Source: Stigmatella aurantiaca
Lineage (GTDB): Bacteria; Myxococcota; Myxococcia; Myxococcales; Myxococcaceae
Assembly: GCF_900109545.1 (NCBI RefSeq)
Contig: NZ_FOAP01000008.1
Span: forward strand, 248,001-312,000
Length of the DNA: 64,000 nt
Direction: 5' to 3'
The notes below the pieces were generated by a model that saw only the letters and a program-made list of their open reading frames with translations, did no database searches and was not told where the DNA came from. Position 1 is the stretch's first letter; each line of letters opens with the position of its first letter. Positions 33,708 to 42,994 of this stretch are shown piece by piece. The translations under genes were made by a program, and so were the position numbers.

Positions 33708-35072
33708 CTACCTGCGCGAGGCGGCGAACTGGACATCCTCGTCCAGCCGGGCCACGTCCAGCCCGTAGTGGGTCAGGAGGGCCTGATCGAAGCGGGTGCC
33801 TTGCCCCACGTCCCGGACGAGGGTGAGCAGCTTGGAGGTGCCCCCCCGGCGGATCAGCTCCCGGACGGCCGTGGCGGAGGTGGCATAGGCCAGGGCGGGG
33901 TTGGCCTGGCGGACCAGCATGTCCCGGGACAGCTTGGCCAGGCTGGGCAGCTTGTTGCCCCGGGCGGCGGCCTGGAGCATGTCGGCGACCTCCCGGGGCG
34001 GGCCTTCCGAGCCGAGGTAGCGCCATTCCACGTACTCGGCGAGCCCCTCGTTGAGCCAGGTGGGGAGCTGGTGCCCGCCGCCGCAGATCTCATCGAGCGC
34101 GGCGTGGACGTACTCGTGCACGAGGGTGGCCTTGGTGCGCTGGGTCAGCTCGGCCGCGTCGTTGATGCGGATGGCTTGATCCGCATAGAGCCCGGCGGCC
34201 ACATTCGCCCAGGCCTCCCCGCGGTGGGTGCGGAACTCCTCGCGCGTGTAGAGGACGACGTCCACGGGGGACTCGCGCGCCTCGCCGAGCATCGTGCGGG
34301 TGTGCTCGTAGGCCTCGTCGAGCGCGGCGACGATGCGGCCCTCGTAGTCGGCGCGCTGGCCGAAGTCGCGGTTGTTGTTGAAGTACTTCACCACGAAGCG
34401 CCGGTTGATGCGGGTGCGCATGCCGTCGGCGCCCAGGCTGGAGCCATAGCCTGTGGACTGGGTCTCTCCGGGCCCCGTGGCCACCGCGTGCTGGAGCGTC
34501 CCGCCGCCCGCCGGGGCCTCCCCGTTCATTTGCCGCTCGATGGCCTCGGCCTGGGAGCGGGCCTGGCTCGCCTCGGAGGCCAGCCCCCGGGCCTTCTGGA
34601 GCAGCTGCCGGGCCAGGCCCGCCTGTGGGGCGCCGGCGGGCACCCGGGTGAGCGCCGCCACGGCGCCGGGCCCGTCCTTGTCCTCCAGGAGGAGCTTGCC
34701 CAGCTCGAGGCCGAAGGCGCCTTCCTTGGGGAAGCGCTCCAGCCCCTTGCGCAGGGCCTCCTCGGCGGTGCCGCGTTGATCCGAGCCGAGCGCCGCGCGG
34801 GCCAGGCACTTCAAGCCCGGGGCCGTCTCCTCGAAGGCCACGGCGCGCTCGCCCAGCGAGTACGCCATCACCGCGTCCCCGGCCACCAGGGCCTCGCACC
34901 CCTTCAGCAGGGGCTTGGCGATCGTCTTGCGCTGGGGCTCGGGGTAGTCCTGGGGCGAGGCGGTGGCGTAGGCGAGGTAGAGCTCCTCCCAGGCCTTCTG
35001 CTGGGCCAGCTGCTGCGCCCGCTCGGGCGGAGGCGAGGCGGCAAGAACGAGGGCAAGCAGGTGTGGGCTCAT
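33708..35072 (-). CDS. Secreted gluzincin peptidase (MA-like) with helical N-terminal region
   Basis: A 454-residue protein. Start ATG 35072 places MSPHLLALVLAASPP, a short signal sequence, at the N terminus. Residues about 20-210 are Ala/Leu/Glu-rich and helical (TPR-like). The metalloprotease domain carries HEYVH (zinc ligands and general base) and, downstream, WLNEGLAEYVEW with the third zinc ligand Glu, a gluzincin arrangement. A few residues before the motif it reads RTKATLVHEYVH. The target is unknown. It lies upstream of the low-complexity gene on the same strand. Confidence 0.8.
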   Translation of the reverse strand: MSPHLLALVLAASPPPERAQQLAQQKAWEELYLAYATASPQDYPEPQRKTIAKPLLKGCEALVAGDAVMAYSLGERAVAFEETAPGLKCLARAALGSDQRGTAEEALRKGLERFPKEGAFGLELGKLLLEDKDGPGAVAALTRVPAGAPQAGLARQLLQKARGLASEASQARSQAEAIERQMNGEAPAGGGTLQHAVATGPGETQSTGYGSSLGADGMRTRINRRFVVKYFNNNRDFGQRADYEGRIVAALDEAYEHTRTMLGEARESPVDVVLYTREEFRTHRGEAWANVAAGLYADQAIRINDAAELTQRTKATLVHEYVHAALDEICGGGHQLPTWLNEGLAEYVEWRYLGSEGPPREVADMLQAAARGNKLPSLAKLSRDMLVRQANPALAYATSATAVRELIRRGGTSKLLTLVRDVGQGTRFDQALLTHYGLDVARLDEDVQFAASRR

Positions 35073-35151
35073 GGCCCCCGGAGTATGGCCGAGCCCCCCC
35101 GGAAGATTGAAGGCCCCCGGGCAGCCGGCCCCTGGGGGGGCCTCCTGGCCG

Positions 35152-36369
35152 TCAGGTCTCCTCGGTGGCCTGCCAGCCCTGCCGGGCCAGCGCGGCAATC
35201 AGCTCCTGGATGTGGGCGCGGCCGGTGGTCTCCAGCGTCAGGCCCACCATGGCCTCGCCCAGGCCCGTCTTGGAGAAGGCCCGGTTGTGGTGGATCTCCA
35301 CCACGTTGGCCCGCTGCTCGGCCACCTGCGCCGTCAGCCGGGCCAGCATGCCGGGCCGGTCCGGCATGCTCACCTCCAGCCGCACGAGGCGCCCGGCCTT
35401 CACCAGTCCCCGCTCGATGATGCGGCTGATGACGTTCATGTCGATGTTGCCCCCGCACAGGAGCACGACGACGTTGCGCCCCACCGCCCGGGGCACGTGG
35501 CCGTTGACCAGCGCGGCCAGCCCCACCGCGCCGGCGCCCTCCACCACGCTCTTCTCCTGCTCCAAGAGCAGGAGGATGGCGTTGGCGATCTCCTCCTCGT
35601 CCACGGTGACCACTTCGTCCACGTACTTGCGCACCATGGGGAAGGTGAGGTCTCCCGGCTTGCGCACGGCGATGCCCTCCGCGATGGTGGCCCCCGGGGC
35701 CAGCTCCGTCACCTGGCCTGCCTCCAGCGAGGACTTCATGCTGGCGATGGAGGCGGCCTGCACACCGACCACCTGGATGCGGGGGTTGGTCTCCTTGAGG
35801 GCGCAGGCGACGCCGGAGATGAGCCCGCCGCCGCCGATGGGCACCAGCACCATGTCCACGAAGGGCACCTGCTCCAGCAGCTCCAGCCCGATGGTGCCCT
35901 GGCCGGCGATGACGTGCGGATCATTGAACGGGTGGACGAAGACGAGGTTCTCCTGCTCCTGGATGCGGAGCGCCTCGGCGTAGGCCTCGTCGAAGTTGGC
36001 GCCCTTGAGCACCACGCGCGCCTCGTACTCATCCCGGGTGCGGGACACCTTGATGAGCGGGGTGCGCTCCGGCATGACGATGGTGGCTTTCACGCCCAAC
36101 CGGCGCGCGTGGTAGGCGAGCCCCTGGGCGTGGTTGCCGGCCGAGGCCGCGACGACGCCGCGCGCCTTCTCCTCGGCCGTGAGCGTCAGCAGCTTGTTGA
36201 GCGCCCCGCGCTCCTTGAAGGCGCCGGTGCGCTGCAGGTTCTCCATCTTGAACGCGACGGCCGAGCACCGCGTGCGCTCCGTGAAGTAGTCCGAAGCGGG
36301 GCAGGGCGAAGGCCGGATCGCGCCGCGGATGCGCTCCCGCGCCGCGAGAATGTCCTGGAGGGTCACCAT
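35152..36369 (-). CDS. ilvA: Threonine ammonia-lyase (threonine/serine dehydratase) with ACT domain
   Basis: A 405-residue PLP enzyme converting threonine to 2-oxobutyrate. The Schiff-base lysine is K52 in TGAFKERGA, and the phosphate-binding loop is GGGGLISG. The last 80 residues form an ACT-like regulatory domain (LVRLEVSMPDRPGMLARLTAQ). The length and single ACT domain match the catabolic/short IlvA type (as in many actinobacteria and myxobacteria) rather than the 514-residue biosynthetic E. coli form. Glutamate dehydrogenase lies just upstream on the same strand, separated by about 97 bases. Confidence 0.92.
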   Translation of the reverse strand: MVTLQDILAARERIRGAIRPSPCPASDYFTERTRCSAVAFKMENLQRTGAFKERGALNKLLTLTAEEKARGVVAASAGNHAQGLAYHARRLGVKATIVMPERTPLIKVSRTRDEYEARVVLKGANFDEAYAEALRIQEQENLVFVHPFNDPHVIAGQGTIGLELLEQVPFVDMVLVPIGGGGLISGVACALKETNPRIQVVGVQAASIASMKSSLEAGQVTELAPGATIAEGIAVRKPGDLTFPMVRKYVDEVVTVDEEEIANAILLLLEQEKSVVEGAGAVGLAALVNGHVPRAVGRNVVVLLCGGNIDMNVISRIIERGLVKAGRLVRLEVSMPDRPGMLARLTAQVAEQRANVVEIHHNRAFSKTGLGEAMVGLTLETTGRAHIQELIAALARQGWQATEET

Positions 36370-36466
36370 GGCGCGGCCCCATACCGGAAGCAGGGCTCCC
36401 GCGAAAGGGGCGGTGCGGCAGGGAGGGGCCCCGGGGTGTCCGTGTGTTGCCTACAGGCCAGGGGCT

Positions 36467-37696
36467 TTAGATGCCGCGCATCACCGTGGCCTTGCCCACC
36501 CGGCCAATGGCCAGGATGAACGCCGCGGTGCGCAGCGACACCTTGCGCGAGCGGGCGATCTGCGTCACGCGCTCGTAGGACTCCTTCACCGTGCGCTCCA
36601 GCTCCGCGTTGACCCGGTCCTCTTCCCAGGCCAGGTGCTGGAGGTTCTGCACCCACTCGAAGTAGCTGACGGTGACGCCGCCCGTGTTGGCCAGGATGTC
36701 CGGCACCAGAAGGACTCCCCGCTTCTCCAGCATCTCGTCCGCCTCGGGCGAGGTGGGCCCGTTGGCGCCCTCGACGATGAGGCGCGCGCGCACGGTGTTG
36801 GCGTTCTCCCGGGTGATGGCATGGCCCAGCGCCGCGGGGATGAGCACCTCGCAGTCGGCCGCCAGCACCTCCTCGTGGGAGCAGGGCTGGCCGCCGCCGT
36901 AGCCCGTCACGGTGCCGGTGCGCTGCACGTGCTCGAAGAGGCTGGCGACATCCAGCCCCTGCGGGTTGCGCACCCCGCCCAGCATGTCCGAGACGGCCAC
37001 CACCACCGCCCCATCCTCCCAGAGCAGCCGGGCCACGTGGCTGCCCACGTTGCCGAAGCCCTGGATGGCGATGCGCGTGCCCTTCATCGGCAGGTTCACG
37101 TCCCGGAGGATTTCCCGGCAGATGTAGAGCAGCCCCCGGCCGGTGGCGGCCTCGCGGCCCTTGGAGCCGTAGAGCTCCAGCGGCTTGCCCGTCACCACCG
37201 CCGGCGAGTGGCCGTGGTAGCGCGAGTACTGGTCCATGATCCACGCCATCACCTGGGGGTTGGTGTTGACGTCCGGGGCGGGGATGTCCCGGCTGGGGCC
37301 GATGACGTCCTGCACCTGGTCCACGTACTTGCGCGTCAGGCGCTCCAGCTCCTTGAGGCTGAGCTGGGAGGGGTCACACGTGATGCCGCCCTTGGCGCCG
37401 CCGTAGGGCAGGTTGGCCACCGCCGTCTTCCACGTCATCAGCGAGGCCATGGAGGCGCACTCGGCCGCGTCCAGCAGCGGGTGGTAGCGCAGGCCGCCCT
37501 TCATGGGGCCCCGGCTGTTGTCGTGCTGGATGCGGTAGCCAATGAAGGTGCGGATCTCCCCGGAGTCCATCTCGATGGAGACCTGCACCTTCACCTCGCG
37601 CAACGGCGTGGCGAGCAGCGTCTCGATGGGCGTGCCCACGTCCATGATGCGCGCGGCCTTGCGGAAGTAGTGGTTGGTCTCCTCGATGGCGTTCAT
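36467..37696 (-). CDS. Glutamate (Glu/Leu/Phe/Val) dehydrogenase
   Basis: A 409-residue dehydrogenase interconverting glutamate and 2-oxoglutarate plus ammonia. Substrate-binding lysines K66 (GPMKGGLR) and K90 (MTWKTAVANL), the catalytic K102 (GGAKGGI), and the NAD(P)-binding GFGNVG are visible. The ending AAFILAIGRVGKA is typical. Together with P5C dehydrogenase and threonine deaminase it fits growth on amino acids. Cofactor preference (NAD or NADP) is not decided. Confidence 0.92.
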   Translation of the reverse strand: MNAIEETNHYFRKAARIMDVGTPIETLLATPLREVKVQVSIEMDSGEIRTFIGYRIQHDNSRGPMKGGLRYHPLLDAAECASMASLMTWKTAVANLPYGGAKGGITCDPSQLSLKELERLTRKYVDQVQDVIGPSRDIPAPDVNTNPQVMAWIMDQYSRYHGHSPAVVTGKPLELYGSKGREAATGRGLLYICREILRDVNLPMKGTRIAIQGFGNVGSHVARLLWEDGAVVVAVSDMLGGVRNPQGLDVASLFEHVQRTGTVTGYGGGQPCSHEEVLAADCEVLIPAALGHAITRENANTVRARLIVEGANGPTSPEADEMLEKRGVLLVPDILANTGGVTVSYFEWVQNLQHLAWEEDRVNAELERTVKESYERVTQIARSRKVSLRTAAFILAIGRVGKATVMRGI

Positions 37697-37768
37697 GTGC
37701 GGGGGATCCAGGGGGCTGCGGTGAGGCGGGAGCGAGCCCCGGAGGACCGGGGCTCGCGGGGATGAGCG

Positions 37769-40219
37769 TCAGCGCTTCTTGGCACGTTCGAGCTTGAGGG
37801 TCTTCTCGCCGTGCTGCTTGCCATGGGTGGCCTCGAAGCCGGCGGCGTCCTCGTCGGCGACGAAGATGTAGGCGTAGGTTTGCCGCAGCTCCACGCGGGC
37901 CATCTTGCCCGCCGGCGCCCCTGCGCCCTCGAGCGCGGCGGTGAGGCCCGCGTCATCGAGCCCGTCCTGCTTGCCCAGGTTCACCCACAGGCGGGTCTGC
38001 CCAGGCACCTCGGGCGGCTCCTCCCGGCGCTCGCGGCGCCGGTCGTCGCGCGCCCCGCGGGGCCGGTGGCGCTCGAGCTTGAGCGCCTTCTCGCCGTGCA
38101 GCTTGCCGTTGAGGCCTTCGAACGCGGGGGCATCCGCCTCGGCCACGTAGGCATAGCCGTAGGTGGGGCGGAGCAGGGCCTTGAGCACCTTGCCGGCCGG
38201 GGCTCCCGCGGCCTCCAGCGCCGCGGTGAACTTCGCCTCGTCCAGCCCGTCATCCATGCCCAGGTTGGTCCACAGCTTCACCTCGCCGGGACCGGCGTCG
38301 GGCGAAGGGGGCGGACGCGCCGCGCCCTCGGGGCGCTCGCTCCGGGGGCGGCTCTTCTCCACCCGCAGCGTCTTGGTGCCCTGCTGCTTGCCGTTGAGGG
38401 TCTCGAAGGCCGCGCAGTCTTCCTCGGCGACGAACACGTAGGCGAACGTGGGGCGCAGCTCCGCGCGCACCACCTTGCCCACGGGGGCGCCCGCGTCTTC
38501 CAGCGCCGTGGCGATGCTGCCCGGCCCCAGGCCATCCGCGGTGCCCAGGTTCACCCACAGCTTGGCCTCGCCCGGGCCTGGCTCCAGCGACGCGCCGCCG
38601 CTGCCGCCGCTGCTGCCGCTGCCGCGCCGGGGCTCATCCCGGCGAGGAGGACGGGCATGCCGCTCGGCGTGCTCGGTGCGGGGCGCGCGCTCCCGCTCGC
38701 TCCGCTCTCCGCGCTCCCGGCCGCGCTCGCGGTCCTTGCGGCCCTCGCGCCCTTCGCGGCCCTCCCGGCCTTCGCGTCCCTCGCGCCGGCCCTCGAACTT
38801 GCGCTCGGGGGCCTCCCGGCGCTCGGGCTCCTGCGCCGCCTGGGCCTTCTCCATGCGCAGGTGGCTGAAGAAGTACTTGAGCAGGAACGCGACGAGGTCA
38901 TCGGCGTCCGGGCGCTGCTTGAGCTGGGCGGCCAGGGGCAGGAAGCCCTCGAAGATGGAGCCCGAGGCCCCCTCGCGCAGCTCGCGCACGTGGCGCTCGG
39001 TCCACAGGCGCATCGCCTCCTCGGGGGCGGGCATCTCCTGCTTGTCGAACTTGATGCCGTACTTCTTCTCCAGCGTGGTGTACGTGGCCAGCTCGCGGCC
39101 GGAGAAGAGGTTGATGGCGGTGCCCTTGTTGCCGATGCGGCCGGTGCGGCCCACGCGGTGCAGGTACACCGCCGGATCCTCGGGCAGCGAGTAGTTGATG
39201 ACGTACTCCAGCCCGGAGATGTCGATGCCGCGCGCGGCGATGTCCGTGGCCACCATGAAGGCCACCTCCCCGCGCTTCACCTTGCCCATCACCCGCTCGC
39301 GCTCCTTCTGCGGCAGGTCTCCGTTGAGCAGCTCCGCGTCGAAGCCGTTGCGGTTGAGCACCGCGGTCACCAGCGCCGTGTCATCCCGCGTGTTGCAGAA
39401 GATGATGGCGTTGGGGGGCTCGGTCTTCTCCAGCACGTAGATGAGGTTGCGCGGCTTGGGGAAGGCATCCGACACGTCGTAGCGGATGTGGTGGATGTGC
39501 TCGACGGTGAACACGTCGCCGGACAAGAGCAGCGTCTCGGCGTCGGTGGTGTAGCGGGCAATCAGGTTCTGGATGTCCGTGGGCACCGTGGCGCTGAACA
39601 GCAGCACCTGCCGGTTCTTCGGAAGCCTGTCGAGGATGCGCGTGACTTCCTCGTAGAAGCCCTGGTTGAGCATCTCGTCGGCTTCGTCCAGCACCGCGTG
39701 GTCACACCCGTCCAGCTTCAGGTTGCCACGGCCGATATGGTCGAACACGCGCCCCGGCGTGCCGACGATGATGGGCGTGCCGTCCTCCAGCGCGTCCTCC
39801 TGCTGCTTCATGGAGGCGCCGCCGTAGATGGCCGCCACCTTCACGCCCTTGTGCTTGCCGAGCTCCCGCAGCTCGTCGGCCACCTGCAGGGCCAGCTCGC
39901 GCGTGGGGCACAGGATGAGGGCGCGCACGCGCCGCTCGTCGGCGGGAATCTTCTCCAGCAGGGGCAGTCCGAATGCGGCCGTCTTGCCCGTGCCCGTCTT
40001 GCTGCGGACGATGAGATCCCTGCCCTCCATGACAGGCTTGAAGGCCTTGGCCTGCACGGGGGTGGGGTGGGTATAGCCCCGTTCGGCGATGGCACGCCGG
40101 AGGGGTTCAGAGAGATGGAGGTCCTCGAAGCTGACGTCCGCGACGTACTCAGCGGGACGGCCAGGTGCCTCGGTCTCAGGGGTGCCCGATGCGTTCGGGT
40201 CTTGCGGAATGTCGCTCAT
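37769..40219 (-). CDS. DEAD-box RNA helicase with three C-terminal DbpA-like RNA-binding domains
   Basis: An 816-residue helicase. The core (about residues 20-400) shows the Q motif (THPTPVQ), motif I SKTGTGKTAAF, DEAD (LDEADEML), SAT (LFSATVP) and VI (HRVGRTGR). An Arg/Glu/Gly-rich linker (REGREGREGREG-type) follows. The C terminus then carries three consecutive copies, about 90 residues each, beginning KLWVNLG, KLWTNLG and RLWVNLG and ending LR-VEK/LER, which look like the DbpA/CsdA RNA-binding domain. One copy is usual. Start ATG 40219 gives MSDIPQDPNASG; an upstream in-frame codon at 40243 is less likely. Confidence 0.9.
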   Translation of the reverse strand: MSDIPQDPNASGTPETEAPGRPAEYVADVSFEDLHLSEPLRRAIAERGYTHPTPVQAKAFKPVMEGRDLIVRSKTGTGKTAAFGLPLLEKIPADERRVRALILCPTRELALQVADELRELGKHKGVKVAAIYGGASMKQQEDALEDGTPIIVGTPGRVFDHIGRGNLKLDGCDHAVLDEADEMLNQGFYEEVTRILDRLPKNRQVLLFSATVPTDIQNLIARYTTDAETLLLSGDVFTVEHIHHIRYDVSDAFPKPRNLIYVLEKTEPPNAIIFCNTRDDTALVTAVLNRNGFDAELLNGDLPQKERERVMGKVKRGEVAFMVATDIAARGIDISGLEYVINYSLPEDPAVYLHRVGRTGRIGNKGTAINLFSGRELATYTTLEKKYGIKFDKQEMPAPEEAMRLWTERHVRELREGASGSIFEGFLPLAAQLKQRPDADDLVAFLLKYFFSHLRMEKAQAAQEPERREAPERKFEGRREGREGREGREGREGRKDRERGRERGERSERERAPRTEHAERHARPPRRDEPRRGSGSSGGSGGASLEPGPGEAKLWVNLGTADGLGPGSIATALEDAGAPVGKVVRAELRPTFAYVFVAEEDCAAFETLNGKQQGTKTLRVEKSRPRSERPEGAARPPPSPDAGPGEVKLWTNLGMDDGLDEAKFTAALEAAGAPAGKVLKALLRPTYGYAYVAEADAPAFEGLNGKLHGEKALKLERHRPRGARDDRRRERREEPPEVPGQTRLWVNLGKQDGLDDAGLTAALEGAGAPAGKMARVELRQTYAYIFVADEDAAGFEATHGKQHGEKTLKLERAKKR

Positions 40220-40287
40220 CAGGCATGGGCATAGCCCCTGCATTACCCTCTGGCAACAATCGTGGCACTTTGCTGTATGGAGCCCTC

Positions 40288-41382
40288 ATGGCGAATGGGA
40301 GGAAGAGAACCAATGGAACGGCCTCCCGGCCCCGCGCGAAGCGGCCGGGAACCTCCGAACCGCAGGCCGGGGCCCCCCAAGAGGCCGAGGAGCAGGAGGC
40401 CGAGGCCGTTGACCCCGAGTCCCTGGAGCCCGCTCCCGAGGAGCTGGAGGAGGTGGACGCCGAGGCCGAGGAGCTGGGGGCGCCCCCCGCCCGGACCCTG
40501 GTGCCCTCCTCGGACGCGGGGCTGGCACGCAAGGACCCCCTCCAGGCCTACATGGCCGAGGTGACGCGCCACCCCCTGCTCAAGCGGGAAGAAGAATACG
40601 CGCTTGCCAAGAATTACCAGCAAACCGGGGATGTGCGGGCGGCCTACCGGCTCGTGGCGTCCAACCTGCGGCTGGTGGTGAAGCTGGCCCACGAGTACCA
40701 CCGCAACCCGCTGTCCCTGTTGGATTTGGTCCAGGAGGGCAACATCGGGCTGATGCAGGCGGTGAAGAAGTACGATCCGGACCGGGGGGTGAAGCTCAGC
40801 TCCTACGCCGCGTGGTGGATTCGCGCCTACATCCTCCGCTACATCATGGACAACTGGAAGATGGTGAAGCTGGGGACGACGGAGGCCCAGCGGAAGCTCT
40901 TCTTCAAGCTGCGCCAGGAGCAGGAGAAGCTCATCGCCCAGGGGTTCGAGCCCAGCCCGAAGCTGCTCGCCGAGCGGCTCAACGTCACCGAGCAGGACGT
41001 GGTGGAGATGGACCAGCGGCTGGGGCACGACGAGATGTCCATCGACGCGCCGGTGGGGGACGAGAGCCGGGCCTCGCGCGCCGACCGCCTCCTGCCGTCC
41101 TCGGCGGTGGGGGCCGAGGAGCGCCTGGGCAACGAGCAGCTCAAGGAGCTGTTCCGGGAGAAGCTGGCCGAGTTCGCCCAGTCGCTGGAGGGCAAGGAGC
41201 GCTACATCTTCGAGCACCGCCTCACCGCCGACGAGCCGCTCACGCTTCAGGACATTGGCGACAAGTACGGGGTGAGCCGCGAGCGGGCCCGGCAGATCGA
41301 GGCCGCGCTCATCAACCGGATGCGCGAGTTCATGCGCGAGCGCATCCCGGACTTCGACCTGGTGGCCGTGCCCAAGGGCTGA
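40288..41382 (+). CDS. RNA polymerase sigma-32-type (RpoH-like) factor with acidic N-terminal extension
   Basis: A 364-residue group 2/3 sigma factor. Region 2 is present (NLRLVVKLAHEYHRNPLSLL, DLVQEGNIGLMQAVKKYDP, YAAWWIRAYILRYI). The RpoH-box-like motif QRKLFFKLRQ and the region 4 helix-turn-helix (LQDIGDKYGVSRERARQIEA) follow. About 85 N-terminal residues are acidic and low-complexity (EEAEEQEAEAVDPE), longer than in E. coli RpoH. The family matches the Myxococcus SigB/SigC/SigE RpoH-like developmental factors; which one cannot be told. It is divergent from the helicase gene, 68 bases apart. Confidence 0.88.
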   Translation: MANGRKRTNGTASRPRAKRPGTSEPQAGAPQEAEEQEAEAVDPESLEPAPEELEEVDAEAEELGAPPARTLVPSSDAGLARKDPLQAYMAEVTRHPLLKREEEYALAKNYQQTGDVRAAYRLVASNLRLVVKLAHEYHRNPLSLLDLVQEGNIGLMQAVKKYDPDRGVKLSSYAAWWIRAYILRYIMDNWKMVKLGTTEAQRKLFFKLRQEQEKLIAQGFEPSPKLLAERLNVTEQDVVEMDQRLGHDEMSIDAPVGDESRASRADRLLPSSAVGAEERLGNEQLKELFREKLAEFAQSLEGKERYIFEHRLTADEPLTLQDIGDKYGVSRERARQIEAALINRMREFMRERIPDFDLVAVPKG

Positions 41383-41401
41383 GCCCGGCCGGGCGCCTGC
41401 G

Positions 41402-42961
41402 TCACCGCCAGGGGCGGGAGATGACGCAGGCGTTGATGCCGCCCACGCCCATGGAGAGCTTGCCGGCGAAGCCCTCGGGGACCGGCGCGCCCTGGTCGTA
41501 GACGAAGCGGCTGTGCACCTTGCCGATCTCCCGGTTGAGCTCGCCCTCCCGGAGCGGGGTGGGGAAGAGGCTGCCGCGCGCATAGCCCAGGTACTGGGCC
41601 GTCAGCTCCCAGCCGCCGCCCACGGCCATGCCGTGGCCGAAGGTGCCCTTGCGGGCGGTGACGAGCACCGACTCGGGGAACAGGCCGCGCAGCGTCTGCA
41701 CCTCCAGGAAGTCCCCGGGGGTGGCGGTGGCGTGGAGATCCCACGTGCCCATCTGCGCGGGGGTGCAGCCCGCGCGGGAGAGCGCCTCGTGGATGGCCAG
41801 GGTGGGGCCCTCCTGCGAGGGGGTGATGATGTGGTCGGCGTCCGCGGAGACGCCCACGGTGAGGGGCTCCATGCCCAGGGGCTTGAAGCCCTTGGCGGTG
41901 AAGTGCTCCAGGTCCCCGACGATCCACATCACCGCGCCGCCCGAGATGTGCGTGCCGCGCAGGGCGGTGAGGGGCTTGGAGACGGTGGCATCCGCGGCCA
42001 CGACGCGGGCGTTGTAGAAGCCGCCCACGGTGAGCGGGTGCGGCGGCGGATCCGCCATGCCCAGCACCACCGCCTTGGCATCGCCCCGGTGGATGGCATC
42101 CATGGCCAGCTTCAGCCCGTAGCCAAAGGAGGAGCAGGCCGCCACGGGCGCGAACGTCATGCCGGTGAGCTTGCCCAGCATGGAGATCTGCGCCGCCGGG
42201 GCGTTGTGGATGTTCCACAGGAGGTTGGCGGACACCGAGTTCCACGGCGGCTCGGGGGTGCTCCACTTCTTCTGGAGCCGGGCGCTGCGGGTGCGCTTCT
42301 CCTTGATGACGGCGAGCTTGGCGGACTCCACGTCCCCTTCCACGCCCAGCCCCTCAATCTCCTTCAGCTCGGCGAGGTACTCGCGCAGCTCCGGGGACTG
42401 GCCGGCCCAGTAGTGCCACCAGGCCTCCTCGGCCTCGTCCCGCTCCACCACGTCCACCGTCTCGGGGGCGGGCGGCAGGCCCGGCCGGGGCGCTTTCGTC
42501 TCCAGCCACTGGCGCAACGCCGCGTTGCGCGCGGGCTCCGCCCAGAACCGGTCCCACCGCCGCTGGGCGCGGTGCAGCGTCAGGGTGATGTCATGGATGG
42601 TGGGCAGGTCGCCCAGGCCGGTGCCCACGTAGACGTGGGTGCGGATGCCCAGGGACTGCAGCTCCTGCTCCAGGCCCGGGTTCTGCTTGAGCGCCTGGAT
42701 GAACGCGCCGATGGCGTACCGGGTGGGCTGGCCGGCCTTCTTCTCGAGCTGCGTGAAGCGGTTGGGGGGGAAGCGCGCGTCGATCCACGGCTTGTACTCG
42801 GCGAAGTCGAACTCGGGCATCCCCACGAGGAAGTTGTCCGGGCCGAAGCCGTTGAACGCCGACAGCCAGCTCTCGGCGGACGACAGGTTCCGCTCGAAAG
42901 CGTCGATGTCCCGGGAGCGAGGAGCCACAACACCCCAGCCGAAGATTCCCACTCTGCGCAC
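41402..42961 (-). CDS. Beta-ketoacyl synthase-like enzyme with a large insertion
   Basis: A 519-residue ketosynthase. The catalytic triad is intact: C276 in AACSSFGYG, His in DLHATATPGD, and His in GTFGHGMAVGG with the preceding Lys. About 110 residues (roughly 131-240) are inserted after the DLPTIHD strand region, charged and Trp/Glu-rich. No ACP, AT or other fatty-acid/PKS genes are adjacent. I chose GTG 42961 because GAGG lies eight bases upstream; TTG 42988 would extend the protein by nine residues. The neighbouring jelly-roll protein gene ends 33 bases upstream on the same strand. Confidence 0.8.
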   Translation of the reverse strand: MRRVGIFGWGVVAPRSRDIDAFERNLSSAESWLSAFNGFGPDNFLVGMPEFDFAEYKPWIDARFPPNRFTQLEKKAGQPTRYAIGAFIQALKQNPGLEQELQSLGIRTHVYVGTGLGDLPTIHDITLTLHRAQRRWDRFWAEPARNAALRQWLETKAPRPGLPPAPETVDVVERDEAEEAWWHYWAGQSPELREYLAELKEIEGLGVEGDVESAKLAVIKEKRTRSARLQKKWSTPEPPWNSVSANLLWNIHNAPAAQISMLGKLTGMTFAPVAACSSFGYGLKLAMDAIHRGDAKAVVLGMADPPPHPLTVGGFYNARVVAADATVSKPLTALRGTHISGGAVMWIVGDLEHFTAKGFKPLGMEPLTVGVSADADHIITPSQEGPTLAIHEALSRAGCTPAQMGTWDLHATATPGDFLEVQTLRGLFPESVLVTARKGTFGHGMAVGGGWELTAQYLGYARGSLFPTPLREGELNREIGKVHSRFVYDQGAPVPEGFAGKLSMGVGGINACVISRPWR

Positions 42962-42994
42962 GTGCTGTACCTCGAAACCGCCGGACAATGGCTG

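Noticed and set aside
40263-40273. TGGCAC followed by TTGC upstream of the sigma factor gene
   Set aside because: Only one base separates the two boxes instead of five, so it is not a sigma-54 promoter.
41402-42961. Part of a polyketide or fatty-acid synthesis cluster
   Set aside because: No AT, ACP, KR or other biosynthetic domains are nearby; the ketosynthase stands with a jelly-roll protein only.
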